In this document: piece after piece, positions 36,051-46,052 of the stretch
Numbering within the stretch: the stretch's first letter is position 1
Layout of the letters: every line of letters starts with the position of its first letter
From: Billgrantia aerodenitrificans
GTDB lineage: Bacteria; Pseudomonadota; Gammaproteobacteria; Pseudomonadales; Halomonadaceae
Direction of reading: 5' to 3'
Assembly: GCF_021404405.1 (NCBI RefSeq)
Contig: NZ_JABFTV010000010.1
Coordinates: 124,001 to 188,000, forward strand
DNA: 64,000 nt
Program-made: the position numbers and the translations under genes
Notes under the pieces: generated by a model
What the model was told of the DNA's origin: nothing
The model's database searches: none
Seen by the model: only the letters and a program-made list of their open reading frames with translations

Positions 36051-38015
36051 TCAGGGCGACCAATCGACGCGCAGGGCCGTCTCCTCGAGCGGCCAGGCGC
36101 CGGTGGTCGTCTCGTCGCCGTCCACGATCAGGTAGCCATGCGCCAGCTGGTGGCGCAGGCTGCCCAGCAGGCGCATGAGGGTCTCCCGGTCGTCAGCGCT
36201 GATTGCCGTCACGGTGGTGCCGGGCAGGGTCCAGGCCCGTGCCTGGCCACGTTGCGCCATGTCGAGGACGACACCATCGAGCCCCTGGCCCTCGAGCCAG
36301 CCAGCGACGGGCTCGGTCAGCCCCACCAACAGCAGCGGCGGCGCGCCTTCTGCCAGCGACATCCCCTCGCTGGCAGAAGGCAGCGGGGCACCCAGGGCCT
36401 GCCTGACCGGCTCGGCCAGCGAGGCCTCCAAGGCCAGCAGCCGACTGGCAGGATCGAGCGCCACCCGGCGCAGGATCGGCGGTCCGCCCACCCGGCGCAG
36501 CAGGTCGAAGTCGGGGTCGACGAGAAGCGCGAGCGGCTCATGCTCCAGTTGCAGCGAGAATTCGACGCGCTCCTCTTCGAGCGAAACACGGTGCCGCTCC
36601 ACACCGGCGACGGTCTCGACCCTGAGCGGCACCTGGAGCGGCCAGGGGGCACCCACCCCGCTTTGCTCGAGCACCCCCGCTAGCGTCCAGCCGTCCGGCG
36701 TCTCACGGCGAGTGGCCTCGACACCCAGCGCTGGACGCCCCGGCTGCTGCGCCCAGGCTTCGACAAACGCCTGAAGCGACTCGCCGGCGGCCTCGCCCAG
36801 CGCCGTCGCGAGGTCGCCCCAACCGGCCTCACGATGCATATGGCGCTCGGCGAAGCGGCGCAGCCCCGCATCGAAGGCTTCGTCGCCGATACGCTGGCGC
36901 AGCATGTGCAGCAGCATGGCGCCGTGCTGATAGCCCAGCAGGCGTAGCGCCGGGTCGCGCTGGCCGCGGAAATCAGTCAGGCGGCGGTCGTAGCCATCCG
37001 GCAGCGCCGCCAGATCGAGCAGCCAGCGGCGGCGGGTCTCCCGCGCCTCGCCGCGGGCTTCGTCGAGGGCATAGTCGGCCAGGTAGGTGGTCAGCGCCTC
37101 GGACCAGTTGCCGCCGATCCCGTCTTGGTTGGAATAGTCGACCAGCACCCCGGCACCCCACCAGGCGTGCATCAGCTCGTGGGCCAGCGAAGTGCGAGGG
37201 ATGAACGGCAACGGGATGACCCGCTCGCCGAGCAGGGTGAAGCCGGGATAGGCCAGCCCAACCGGGGCCGGCGAGGCGGCGATGCTGAAACTGGCGTAGG
37301 GATAGGGGCCGACGCGTTCGACGAAGCGCTGCAGGTAGTCGGCGGCGTGGTCCAGGTAGGTTTCGGCGTGGGCGGCATCGAGCGCCTCGGGGAACAGCGT
37401 GCGCAAAAGCACGCCGTCGACCTCGCGGCTGCGCTCCACCCACGGGCCGGCGGCCAGCTCCACCACCCGCGTGCGCGGATGCTCATGGCGCACGCGATAA
37501 CCCACCTCGTCGACCCGGGGCTCGCCCTGCAGCGAACCGGTGCCCACCGCCCGCTGCCCTGGGGGTAGCGCGATCTGCAAGGTCAGTGCAAAAGGGCCGA
37601 GGTCGTCGAAGCGCGGATACCAGCCGCCGTGGGCCGGCAGCAGGCTGCCACGAGGCGAGAGCATTAGCCGCTCGCCGTCCTCCAGACGCCCCTGCCAGCG
37701 CAGCGTCAGCGTTTCGGCTCCCGGCGGCAGCGCCAGCCGGTGGCGTCCATCGCCGTCAGGCTCGGCCGCGATGGCGTCGCCGTCGGCCTGCGCGGCAACC
37801 AGCTCGAGGCCGGGCAGAAGCGTGAAGTCACTCGACTCGGGCGGCGGCGAGAAGGACATCTCCCCCGCCAGGCGGCCACTGTCGGGATCGAGCGAGATAT
37901 CGAGGCTGACCTGGGGCAGCGCCTCGGCCCGCGCCGCAGCGATGCCGAAAAGCAGGGCGAACGCCGTCAGCCCGGCCAGGAGTGCGCGCAGCGCGTTCGG
38001 CATGGCCCGGCTCAT
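36051..38015 (-). CDS. M1-like zinc aminopeptidase, exported
   Basis: A 654-residue protein with a signal peptide (NALRALLAGLTAFALLFG, cut near ARA) and a metal site HELMH near residue 280, then NWSEALTTYLADY with the third zinc ligand 22 residues on, four more than the classic M1 spacing. The GAMEN substrate-binding motif expected upstream is not present; the place reads GLAYPGFTLLG. It therefore looks like a divergent M1 peptidase of the envelope. Its first codons overlap the end of the upstream ChaN-PDZ gene by 4 bases, so the two are translated together. Substrate unknown. Confidence 0.82.
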   Translation of the reverse strand: MSRAMPNALRALLAGLTAFALLFGIAAARAEALPQVSLDISLDPDSGRLAGEMSFSPPPESSDFTLLPGLELVAAQADGDAIAAEPDGDGRHRLALPPGAETLTLRWQGRLEDGERLMLSPRGSLLPAHGGWYPRFDDLGPFALTLQIALPPGQRAVGTGSLQGEPRVDEVGYRVRHEHPRTRVVELAAGPWVERSREVDGVLLRTLFPEALDAAHAETYLDHAADYLQRFVERVGPYPYASFSIAASPAPVGLAYPGFTLLGERVIPLPFIPRTSLAHELMHAWWGAGVLVDYSNQDGIGGNWSEALTTYLADYALDEARGEARETRRRWLLDLAALPDGYDRRLTDFRGQRDPALRLLGYQHGAMLLHMLRQRIGDEAFDAGLRRFAERHMHREAGWGDLATALGEAAGESLQAFVEAWAQQPGRPALGVEATRRETPDGWTLAGVLEQSGVGAPWPLQVPLRVETVAGVERHRVSLEEERVEFSLQLEHEPLALLVDPDFDLLRRVGGPPILRRVALDPASRLLALEASLAEPVRQALGAPLPSASEGMSLAEGAPPLLLVGLTEPVAGWLEGQGLDGVVLDMAQRGQARAWTLPGTTVTAISADDRETLMRLLGSLRHQLAHGYLIVDGDETTTGAWPLEETALRVDWSP

Positions 38016-39187
38016 CGCGTGTCGCTGCCGCCGTCACTCGGCGGGAAACGCGCCAGGATCTCGCGCCGCTCACCGTTGCGCTCCACCTCCAGCGGCAGCA
38101 GGGTGCCGGGCGGCTGCCGCTGCACCCGTTGGGTCAGATCGGCAGGCCTCGCCAGCGCCTCACCCGCGGCGCGCATAATGATATCCCCCTCCTCCAGGCC
38201 CGCGCTCTCGGCCACAGAGCCACTCTGAATGCCGCGCACCTCGATCCCGGCCTCATGGGGCACGATATAGACCCCGAGCTGCATCGGCGGCTGGGCCTGC
38301 GCCGGGGTCTCGGCCAGGGTGAATACGGCATGCGCCAGCCCCTCCGGCGGCAGCTCGCAGCCGTCGACTTCCACCGCCCAGGGCAGCAGGGTAGCGTGGG
38401 CGTCTACATCCAGGTCGTTGAGCTGATGGGGCACCCCGTGCTCGTACTGCAGGTGGCCTTGGCCGATCAGCCCCACCGCCAGCGCCCCCTCGGCAGTGGC
38501 TTCGGCCAGCCCTGTGGCCATGGCGCGGTCCCATACGAGCTGCGCGGCGATGAAGCGCTCGAGGCTCGCTTCATCGTCCCCCGCGCTGGGATGCTGGGCA
38601 TGCACGGCGGCCAGACGCTCGCGATAAGCCGGCAGCGCCTCGGCCGGCGCGGTAATACCGAAGCGTTCGTCTTCCGGCACCCCATCCCAGCCCTCACCGG
38701 CCAGGCGGCCGCGCAACTCGGGGGTGACGTTGATCGCCTTGAGCGGCACCTGGTTCAGGCGGGCGAAGTGCAGGATCGGCAGGTAGAGCTCCGGATCGAA
38801 GCCCCAGGCGCTGCGCCAGTTGCTGGCGTCGAGGAACTCCGCCTCGTCGAGCTCCCCCGCCACCCAGGCATCCAGCGCGGGCTGGGCCTCGCGGGGCAGC
38901 ATCTCCAGGCCGATCACCATGTCCGGGCGCAGGGCGTGCAGGCCAGCCAGGGTGTGCAGCTGCCAGCGGTGGTGATCCATGCGGTCGTGCTGCTCGCCGA
39001 GCAGCACCACGTCGCGCTCGGCGAGATTGGCGAACAGTGCCGCCGAATCGAGCCGCTCGCCGCCGGGCTGCAGCCATTGGCCCGGCGGCGGGCAGCTGTC
39101 GGCCTGTACGGTCATGGGCAGCGCCAGGCAGGTCAGCAGGCCCAGCGCATGGCCCAGCATACGGGGCAGGGCGAATGAACGTCGCAT
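38012..39187 (-). CDS. ChaN-like (DUF399) protein with C-terminal PDZ domain
   Basis: A 391-residue exported protein. The signal peptide is clear (MLGHALGLLTCLALPM, cut near VQA) without a lipobox. Residues about 45-260 resemble the ChaN/Tiki fold (VVLLGEQHDRMDHHRWQL, LEMLPREAQPALD, GLIGQGHLQYEHGVPHQL), with the histidines that bind haem or metal in ChaN. Residues about 300-385 form a PDZ domain (GVYIVPHEAGIEVRGIQSGSVAESAGLEEGDIIMRAAG). Together they suggest a periplasmic haem- or metal-dependent protease-like protein. It is coupled to the M1-like peptidase. Confidence 0.83.
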   Translation of the reverse strand: MRRSFALPRMLGHALGLLTCLALPMTVQADSCPPPGQWLQPGGERLDSAALFANLAERDVVLLGEQHDRMDHHRWQLHTLAGLHALRPDMVIGLEMLPREAQPALDAWVAGELDEAEFLDASNWRSAWGFDPELYLPILHFARLNQVPLKAINVTPELRGRLAGEGWDGVPEDERFGITAPAEALPAYRERLAAVHAQHPSAGDDEASLERFIAAQLVWDRAMATGLAEATAEGALAVGLIGQGHLQYEHGVPHQLNDLDVDAHATLLPWAVEVDGCELPPEGLAHAVFTLAETPAQAQPPMQLGVYIVPHEAGIEVRGIQSGSVAESAGLEEGDIIMRAAGEALARPADLTQRVQRQPPGTLLPLEVERNGERREILARFPPSDGGSDTR

Positions 39188-39240
39188 CGGTCTTTTTTCT
39201 CCCTCTGAGGGCGTCCCCCATGATGGCGCATTCGCCAGCC

Positions 39241-40542
39241 TCAGGCAGCCTCTTCCCGCGACGTCCCCGCGGCCTCCTCGAAGTGGAACTCCATCTGGGT
39301 CGGCTCCAGGCGCGGATCGAGCTCGGTGAAATGCGGCGTCTCCAGGGTCGGCACCGCCACGAAGGGCTCCTGCTCGACTTCCTCGATCGGCTCACCGGGA
39401 CGACGGCGCAGGCGCAGCGTCACGAACAGCGCCAGCGCCAGCGAGGCGCCGCCGAGGAACATCCACAGCCCATCGGGGCCGATCGCCTGCATCACCAGCG
39501 AGGCCGAGAAGGGGCCGATGATCGAGCCGATGCCGTACCAGATCATCAGCTTAGCATTGGCGGCGACGATCTCGCCGGGCTCCAGCCAGTCGTTGGTATG
39601 GGCCAGGCTCAGAGCGTAGAGGGTATGCAGCATGGCGGTGTGGAAGCAGGCCACCAGTACCAGCAGCCAGAAGTCGATGCGCACCAGCATCGACACCAGG
39701 ACACCGGAAATCGTCATCACCACCGCCATGCCGAGGATCACCTTGCGCCGGTCGATACGGTCGGAGAGCCGCCCGAGCCCCCACTGGGCGAACAGCGCCA
39801 CCATGGTGGTGATGGCCATGAAGCGCGCCGTTTCGCCAGTGGTCAGGCCGATCTCCTGACCGTAAAAGGGCGTCATGGCGAAGAAGGACTGCACCATCAA
39901 TCCGGCGGTGAATGCCCCCACCAGCCCCACCGGTGCGCGTTTGAACAGCGTCTTGAGCGGGATCTTCTGCGGCTGGATGTCGTGGGTCTGGCGCGGACCG
40001 TGGATGCGCACGATCGACAGCGGCACCAGCGCCAGGGCGAATAGCATACCGACCAGTGAGAACAGCGCCGGGCCGGCCGGATCGGCCAGGTTGAGCATCC
40101 ACTGCCCGCCGGCCAGCGACAGGGTCGAGATGATCATGTAGATCGCCAGCACCCGGCCGCGATTGTCGTTGGTCGACTCCCCCGAGACCCACGACTCCAT
40201 CACCATCAGCATGCCGGCCGTGGCGACCCCGCCGAGCAGGCGCCAGACCAGCCAGGCCCAGGCGTCGACCCACAGGCCGTGAAGCATGGCGGTCACCGCC
40301 AGGATGCCGGCGCAGGCGGCGAACACACGGATATGCCCCACGCTGCGAATGCGCTTTTCCAGCAGGTAGCTGCCCAGCACGAAGCCGAGCGAAAAGCTCG
40401 ACATCAGCAGGCCCGCCATGTGCGAGGGGAAGCCCTCGATGGACATGCGCACCCCGAGCAGGGTCATGATCAGACCGTGCCCGAGCAGGAAGCTGATTTC
40501 ACAGACGAACAGGATCGGAAGGGTGGCCGGTAAACTGCGCAA
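39241..40542 (-). CDS. MFS transporter (YcaD-like)
   Basis: A 433-residue major facilitator with 12 predicted membrane segments; motif A-like sequence GRLSDRIDRRKVILG is between segments 8 and 9, and an MESWVSGESTNDNRGRVLAIYM segment is typical of the YcaD/CynX-like group. Start: TTG at 40542 with GGAG upstream, because the ATG further up at 40620 would include the tandem repeat and has no ribosome-binding site. The substrate is unknown. The charged tail (last 60 residues) lies in the cytoplasm. Confidence 0.83.
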   Translation of the reverse strand: MRSLPATLPILFVCEISFLLGHGLIMTLLGVRMSIEGFPSHMAGLLMSSFSLGFVLGSYLLEKRIRSVGHIRVFAACAGILAVTAMLHGLWVDAWAWLVWRLLGGVATAGMLMVMESWVSGESTNDNRGRVLAIYMIISTLSLAGGQWMLNLADPAGPALFSLVGMLFALALVPLSIVRIHGPRQTHDIQPQKIPLKTLFKRAPVGLVGAFTAGLMVQSFFAMTPFYGQEIGLTTGETARFMAITTMVALFAQWGLGRLSDRIDRRKVILGMAVVMTISGVLVSMLVRIDFWLLVLVACFHTAMLHTLYALSLAHTNDWLEPGEIVAANAKLMIWYGIGSIIGPFSASLVMQAIGPDGLWMFLGGASLALALFVTLRLRRRPGEPIEEVEQEPFVAVPTLETPHFTELDPRLEPTQMEFHFEEAAGTSREEAA

Positions 40543-40557
40543 GATGTCACTCCATTG

Positions 40558-40597
40558 ACGATGCCGGACGATGGACGATGGACGATGCCGGACGCGA
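40558..40597. repeat. GACGATG tandem repeats
   Basis: Four copies of GACGATG (starting 40558, 40568, 40575, 40582), with CCG after the first and the fourth, lie immediately upstream of the MFS start. Tandem repeats of this kind can vary in copy number. No coding role. Confidence 0.65.
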
Positions 40598-40756
40598 AAC
40601 GAACGTGACCACCCCGGCATCCCATCGGGCGGCCTGGCTCCAGTGTAGAAAGGCGTAGCGAGAGATTGCCACTCATCGAACCCAGGCTCCTCGCTGTCGG
40701 CCTCAGCCGACAGGGTCTACGCTGGGTGTGTGAGAGCGGCAGGCAAGGAGGCAAGC

Positions 40757-41173
40757 ATGGCAGCCAAGACATTCCCCCCTATGCTGCTGGGAGCCATCAT
40801 GCTCTGGTCGGCCCCAGCACTGGCCACCGAGCCGGCCACACCGGATGAGAGCGCCGCCGGCATGGACCCGGCAGAGATCACCGAAGCGCCGGATGTCACC
40901 ACCGGTCGGGCCGGCACCACCAGCGGTATCACCGGTGCGGACATGGAAGAGGAGGATCAGGGCAGCGGCAGCGGCGAGACCCAGGGCGACGAGCTGTTCC
41001 AGACGCCCGCCGCCGCATCCGATGCCGGCCCGGCCTACGAGACCCAGTCGCCCGAGCGCGAGGAGGATGGCGAAGGCGATGACGAGGTCATGCCCGACGA
41101 ACCGCTGGGCGCCGACGACAGCGGTCGACAGGAAGACGGCGAGCCCCAGGCCAGCGGCGATCAATCGCCCTGA
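40757..41173 (+). CDS. Small acidic exported protein of unknown function
   Basis: A 138-residue protein with a signal peptide (MAAKTFPPMLLGAIML, cut near ALA) and a mature part of very low complexity, rich in Glu, Asp, Gly, Ser and Pro (EEEDQGSGSGETQGDE, EREEDGEGDDEVM). AAGGAGG precedes the ATG at 40757. It has no fold-like segment and may be disordered. Such acidic disordered envelope proteins occur in halophiles, but I know no matching family. It lies before the formate dehydrogenase genes with a gap of about 150 bases. Confidence 0.6.
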   Translation: MAAKTFPPMLLGAIMLWSAPALATEPATPDESAAGMDPAEITEAPDVTTGRAGTTSGITGADMEEEDQGSGSGETQGDELFQTPAAASDAGPAYETQSPEREEDGEGDDEVMPDEPLGADDSGRQEDGEPQASGDQSP

Positions 41174-41325
41174 TGACCCGGCGACAGCCATCCCGCGGCA
41201 GCCATTCGTTACCAACGGAAACCAACGACGAACCGCGATCCTGTCAGGAGTCGCTACGCTTAATACAGACCGCTAGCAAAGATGCATAACGATACAATGG
41301 GTACGGGAACCAGGCAGGAGGCCTC

Positions 41326-44300
41326 ATGACCCTCAGGGTTTCGCGCAGACAGTTCTTCAAGCTCGGTGCGGCGGGGATGGCCACATCCAGCATGGCGATG
41401 ATGGGCTTCGCCCCGGATCCCGCCATCGCCTCGATTCGCCACTTCAAGCTCACCGGCGCCAAGATCACGCGCAGCAACTGCACCTACTGCTCGGTGGGCT
41501 GCGGCGTGCTGATCTATGCCCGCGGCGACGCCGCGATCAACAACATCGACGACATCTATCACGTCGAAGGCGACCCGGATCACCCGGTGAGTCGCGGCTC
41601 GCTATGCCCCAAGGGCGCGGGGCTGCTCGACTACATCCGCAGCGAATCGCGCCTGCGCTATCCCCAAGTACGCGAGGCCGGCAGCAGGGAGTGGAAGCGG
41701 ATCAGCTGGGACGAGGCCTTCACCCGCATCGCCCGACACATGAAGGACGATCGCGACGCCAACTTCGTTACCCAGGACGACGAAGGCAATACGGTCAATC
41801 ACTGGACCACTACCGGCATGCTGGCGGCCTCGGCCTCGACCAACGAGACCGCCTACTGCACTCACAAGATCGCCCGCAGTCTGGGCATGGTGGCGTTCGA
41901 CAACCAGGCGCGCGTCTGACACGGACCGACGGTGGCAGGTCTTGCCCCAACATTCGGTCGCGGTGCCATGACCAACCACTGGGTCGACATTCGCAATGCC
42001 GACCTGATCATCGGCATGGGTGGCAACCCTGCCGAGGCTCATCCTGTTGGCTTCCGCTGGGTGATGGAGGCGCGCGAGCACAACGACGCCCGGCTGGTGG
42101 TGGTCGACCCGCGCTTCACCCGCACCGCCGCGGTGGCGGACTATTTTGCCGAGATACGCACCGGCACCGATATCGCCTTCCTCGGCGGGCTGATCCATTA
42201 CCTGATCGAGAGCGGTCGCTTCCAGCGCGACTACGTGCTCGCCTACACCGACGCCAGCCTGCTGGTGGCCGATGAGTTCGGCTTCGAGGACGGTCTGTTC
42301 AACGGCTACGACGCCGACAACGGCGAATACGAGATGGAGGGCTGGCAGTACCAGTACGACGAGGACGGCCACGCCCTGCGCGACGAGACACTCGAGCACC
42401 CGCGCTGCGTGTTCCAGCTGATGCGCCAGCACTACAGCCGCTACACCCTCGACGTAGTCTCCTCGGTGTGCGGCACGCCGCGCGACAAGATCCAGCACGT
42501 GTGGGACATGGCCGCCGAAACGGCCGCCCCCGACAAGACCATGACTTTCCTCTATGCGCTGGGCTGGACGCAGCACTCCATCGGCTCGCAGATCATCCGC
42601 ACCGCGGCCATCGTCCAGTTGCTGCTGGGCAACATGGGCATGCGCGGCGGCGGGGTCAACGCTCTGCGCGGCCACTCCAACATCCAGGGACTGACCGACC
42701 TGGGGCTGCTCTCCGATCAGTTGCCCGGCTACCTGACCCTGCCCGACGACGACGAGCAGGACTACGAGGATTTCATCCTCGAACGTGCACGGCCACCGCT
42801 GGTGCCCGAAGAGATCTCCTACTGGCGCTACTACGAGCGCTTCCACGTCAGCCTGATGAAGGCGTGGTACGGCGACGCCGCCACCGAGGCCAACGACTGG
42901 TGCTACGACTGGCTGCCGAAGATGGGCGAGGACCTCTACGACATCCTGCACACCTTCGAACGCATGCATCGCGGCGAGATGACCGGCTACCTGTGCCAGG
43001 GCTTCAATCCGCTGGCGGCCTTCCCGCACAAGGCCAAGGTCACCGAGGCGCTGTCGCAGCTGAAATTCCTGGTGGTGATCGACCCGCTGCGCACCGAAAC
43101 GGCGGAGTTCTGGATGAATCACGGCGAGTATCACGACGTCGATCCTGCCGCCATCGACACCGAGGTGTTCCGCCTGCCCACCACCAGCTTCGCCGAGGAG
43201 GACGGTACCATCGTCAACAGCTCGCGCTGGCTGCAGTGGTTCTGGCAGGCCGCGCCACCGCCGGGCGAAGCCAAGCCCGACACGGCGATCCTGGCCGGCA
43301 TCTTTCTGCGCATGCAACGGCTCTACCAGGAAGAAGGCGGCGCCTTCCCCGACCCCATCCTCAACCTGCACTGGCCCTACCGCCGGCCGGAGGAGCCGAG
43401 CCCCGAGGAGCTGGCCCGGGAGTACAACGGCTGGGCGCTGGAGGACGTCTTCGACGAGGACCGCAACCTGGTGGTACGCGCCGGCGAGCAAATCGAGGAT
43501 TTCGGCTTCCTGCGCGCCGACGGCTCCACTGCCTGCGGCTGCTGGATCTTCGCCGGCTGCTGGACCGAGGGCGGCAACCAGATGGTGCGCCGCGACAACT
43601 CCGACCCCTACGGCACCGGCCAGACCCTTGGCTGGGCCTGGTCGTGGCCGGCCAACCGCCGCATCCTCTACAACCGCGCCAGCGCCCGCCCCGACGGCAC
43701 GCCGTGGGCGGCCAACAAGGCCGTGGTGTGGTGGGACGGCGAACGCTGGGTGGGTAACGACGTGCCTGACTTTCCCGAGGACTCGCCACCCGAGGCGACC
43801 CAAGGCCCGTTCATCATGAATCAGACCGGGCGCGGCCAGCTGTTCGCCCGCGACCGCATGAAGGAGGGGCCCTTCCCGGAGCACTACGAACCCTTCGAAA
43901 CGCCAGTCGCGAACAACCCGCTGCACCCGGACAACCCGCTGGCCAAGCACAACCCGGGAGCGCGCATCTTCCCGCAGGATCGCGAAAACCTCGGCACCTT
44001 CGAGGAGTTCCCCCATGCCGCCACCAGCTATCGCCTGACCGAGCACTTCCACTACTGGACGATGCACAACCGGCTCAACGCCATCGCCCAACCGGAGAAG
44101 TTCGTCGAGATCGGCGAGAGCCTGGCCCAGGAGCTGGGCATCGCCAAGGGTGATCGGGTGCGGGTCAGCTCCAAGCGCGGCTACATCGATGCGGTGGCGG
44201 TGGTGACCAAGCGCATTCGTCCGCTGCAGGTGGCCGGCAAGACGGTGCATCAGGTGGGCATTCCGCTGCACTGGGGCTTTCTCGGCGAGACCAAGAAGGC

Positions 44301-44394
44301 CCATCTGACCAACACGCTGACCCCATCGGTGGGCGACGCCAACACCCAGACGCCGGAGTACAAGTCGTTCCTGGTGCGCGTCGACAAGCTGTAG
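41326..44394 (+). CDS. fdnG: Formate dehydrogenase major subunit, selenocysteine-containing (FdnG type)
   Basis: A 1022-residue molybdopterin enzyme. It needs in-frame TGA at 41917-41919 read as selenocysteine (Sec198), in ARV-Sec-HGPTVAGLAPTFGRGAM, which matches E. coli FdnG. A Tat signal (SRRQFFKLGAAGMA, Arg7-Arg8) sends it to the periplasm. The N-terminal 4Fe-4S site is NCTYCSVGCG. A SECIS-like hairpin lies directly after the TGA. It oxidises formate and passes electrons to FdnH. AGGAGG precedes the ATG. Later genes in the cluster supply partners and the Sec machinery. Confidence 0.96.
41917..41958 (+). promoter_or_regulatory. SECIS element and selenocysteine codon
   Basis: The UGA is followed by a hairpin whose apex GGCA-GGTCT-TGCC (41934-41946) has the GGUCU loop of the E. 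coli fdhF SECIS, which SelB binds to insert selenocysteine. Stem distance from the UGA is similar to that in fdhF. Confidence 0.85.
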
Positions 44395-44409
44395 CGCAAG
44401 GAGGCCAAG

Positions 44410-45366
44410 ATGAGAGGCGAACAGGTCAATCTGCAGAACATCATCGCCCGCTCGGCGACCACGGTGCCCTCGCCCCAGGAGCGAACGGGGGGCATCGACC
44501 CGGTGACCAAGCTAATCGACGTGTCGCGCTGCATCGGCTGCAAGGCGTGCCAGGTCGCCTGCGCCGAGTGGAACGACCTGCGCGATGAGGTCGGCAACAA
44601 CGTCGGCGAGTACGACAACCCGCTCGATCTCACCCCCAATACCTGGCAGGTGATGCGCTTCGACGAGTACGAGAACGAGCAGGGCAACCTGGAGTGGCTG
44701 ATCCGCAAGGACAACTGCATGCACTGCGCCGACCCCGGCTGCCTCGAGGCCTGCCCGGCACCCGGCGCCATCGTGCAGTACGCCAACGGCATCGTCGACT
44801 TCAACTCCGAGCACTGCATCGGCTGCGGCTACTGCGTCACCGGCTGCCCCTTCGACGTACCGCGCATTTCGGAGGTGGACGGCAAGTCCTACAAGTGCAC
44901 GCTGTGCTCCGACCGGGTGTTCCACGGCCTGGAGCCGGCCTGCGTCAAGTCGTGCCCCACCGGTTCGATCATGTTCGGCACCCGGGACGACATGCTCGAC
45001 CTGGCCGAGACCCGCACCAACTTTCTCAAGAGCCGCGGCTACGACAACGCCGGGGTCTACAACCCCGAGGGCGTGGACGGCACCCACGTGATCTACGTGC
45101 TGCAGCATGCCGACAAGCCGGGGCTCTACAGCGCCCTGCCGGAGGATCCCCGCATCAGCCCGATGGTCAGCGCCTGGAAAGGCGTGACCAAACCGCTGGC
45201 CTCGGCGGCCATCGGCCTGGCCGCCCTGACCGGCTTTCTCCACTACGCCACCGCCGGCCCCAAGGAGCACGGCGAGGAGGACGAACAGGCGGTGCGCGAC
45301 GACGAGGCCCGCCAGAGGGAGCGGGAGGCCAGAGAAGAACGAGATGAGCGGGAGGAGCGACCATGA
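44410..45366 (+). CDS. fdnH: Formate dehydrogenase iron-sulfur subunit (FdnH type)
   Basis: A 318-residue ferredoxin-like protein with four cysteine clusters: [35 protein letters not shown] and CTLCSDRV...CVKSC, each for a 4Fe-4S centre. A C-terminal membrane helix ([21 protein letters not shown], about 268-290) anchors it, then a charged tail of about 30 residues rich in Glu and Arg, longer than usual. It carries electrons from FdnG to the cytochrome b subunit. AAGGAGG lies before the ATG; its end overlaps fdnI by 4 bases. Confidence 0.95.
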   Translation: MRGEQVNLQNIIARSATTVPSPQERTGGIDPVTKLIDVSRCIGCKACQVACAEWNDLRDEVGNNVGEYDNPLDLTPNTWQVMRFDEYENEQGNLEWLIRKDNCMHCADPGCLEACPAPGAIVQYANGIVDFNSEHCIGCGYCVTGCPFDVPRISEVDGKSYKCTLCSDRVFHGLEPACVKSCPTGSIMFGTRDDMLDLAETRTNFLKSRGYDNAGVYNPEGVDGTHVIYVLQHADKPGLYSALPEDPRISPMVSAWKGVTKPLASAAIGLAALTGFLHYATAGPKEHGEEDEQAVRDDEARQREREAREERDEREERP

Positions 45367-46052
45367 GCCTGGCCAAGACGGATCCGCAGCTGCTGCGCTA
45401 CGGCGTCTGGACACGCCTGCTGCACTGGCTCGTCGCCATCAGCTTCGTACTGCTGGTGCTCAGCGGGCTGCCCTTCTTTCACCCCTTCTTCTGGTCGCTG
45501 ACCGGGCTGTTCGGCGGCCCCACCATGACCCGCATCCTGCACCCCTGGATCGGCCTGTTCATGTCGCTGCTGTTCGTGCTGATGGCGATCCGCTTCTTCA
45601 AGGAGAGCCTGTTCAAGCGTCACGACGTGCAGTGGCTCAAGCAGATCGACGACGTACTGGCCAATCGCGACGAAAAGCTGCCGCCGGTGGGCAAGAACAA
45701 TGCCGGCCAGAAGCTGGTGTACTGGGTCATGCTGCTGTGCGTACCGCTGCTGCTGATCAGCGGCGTGCTGATGTGGCAGCCCCTGGTCGGTGAAGAAGTG
45801 CCGATCACCCTGCGCCGGCTGGCCTCGATGGGCCACGCCTACCTCGCCTTTCTCGCCATCATCACCCTGATCATCCACATCTACTCGGGCATCTGGGTCA
45901 AGGGCTCGTTCCAGGCCATGGTGCGCGGCCGGGTGAGCAAGGCCTGGGCCCGCCATCATCATGACCTGTGGTACGAGGAGGAGATGGAGAAGGAGCGCAA
46001 GCACCGCGAGATAAGCCGCCGCCACGAAAGCCGCAAAGGGGAGTCGCCGTGA
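45363..46052 (+). CDS. fdnI: Formate dehydrogenase cytochrome b556 subunit (FdnI type)
   Basis: A 229-residue membrane protein with four predicted helices and histidines for haem b ([36 protein letters not shown]). It passes electrons from FdnH to the quinone pool. The last residues are highly charged ([21 protein letters not shown]). It overlaps fdnH and fdhE by 4 bases each, so the genes are translationally coupled. Confidence 0.95.
   Translation: MSLAKTDPQLLRYGVWTRLLHWLVAISFVLLVLSGLPFFHPFFWSLTGLFGGPTMTRILHPWIGLFMSLLFVLMAIRFFKESLFKRHDVQWLKQIDDVLANRDEKLPPVGKNNAGQKLVYWVMLLCVPLLLISGVLMWQPLVGEEVPITLRRLASMGHAYLAFLAIITLIIHIYSGIWVKGSFQAMVRGRVSKAWARHHHDLWYEEEMEKERKHREISRRHESRKGESP

Noticed and set aside
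35941-36063. Longer start for the small ribonucleotide-reductase-like protein
   Set aside because: The TTG at 35940 has a good ribosome-binding site and gives the family N-terminus; the upstream part has neither.
41917-41919. In-frame TGA splitting the formate dehydrogenase gene, possible pseudogene
   Set aside because: It is a selenocysteine codon: sequence context (ARV-Sec-HGPTVA), a SECIS-type hairpin and adjacent selA, selB and tRNA-Sec all support this.
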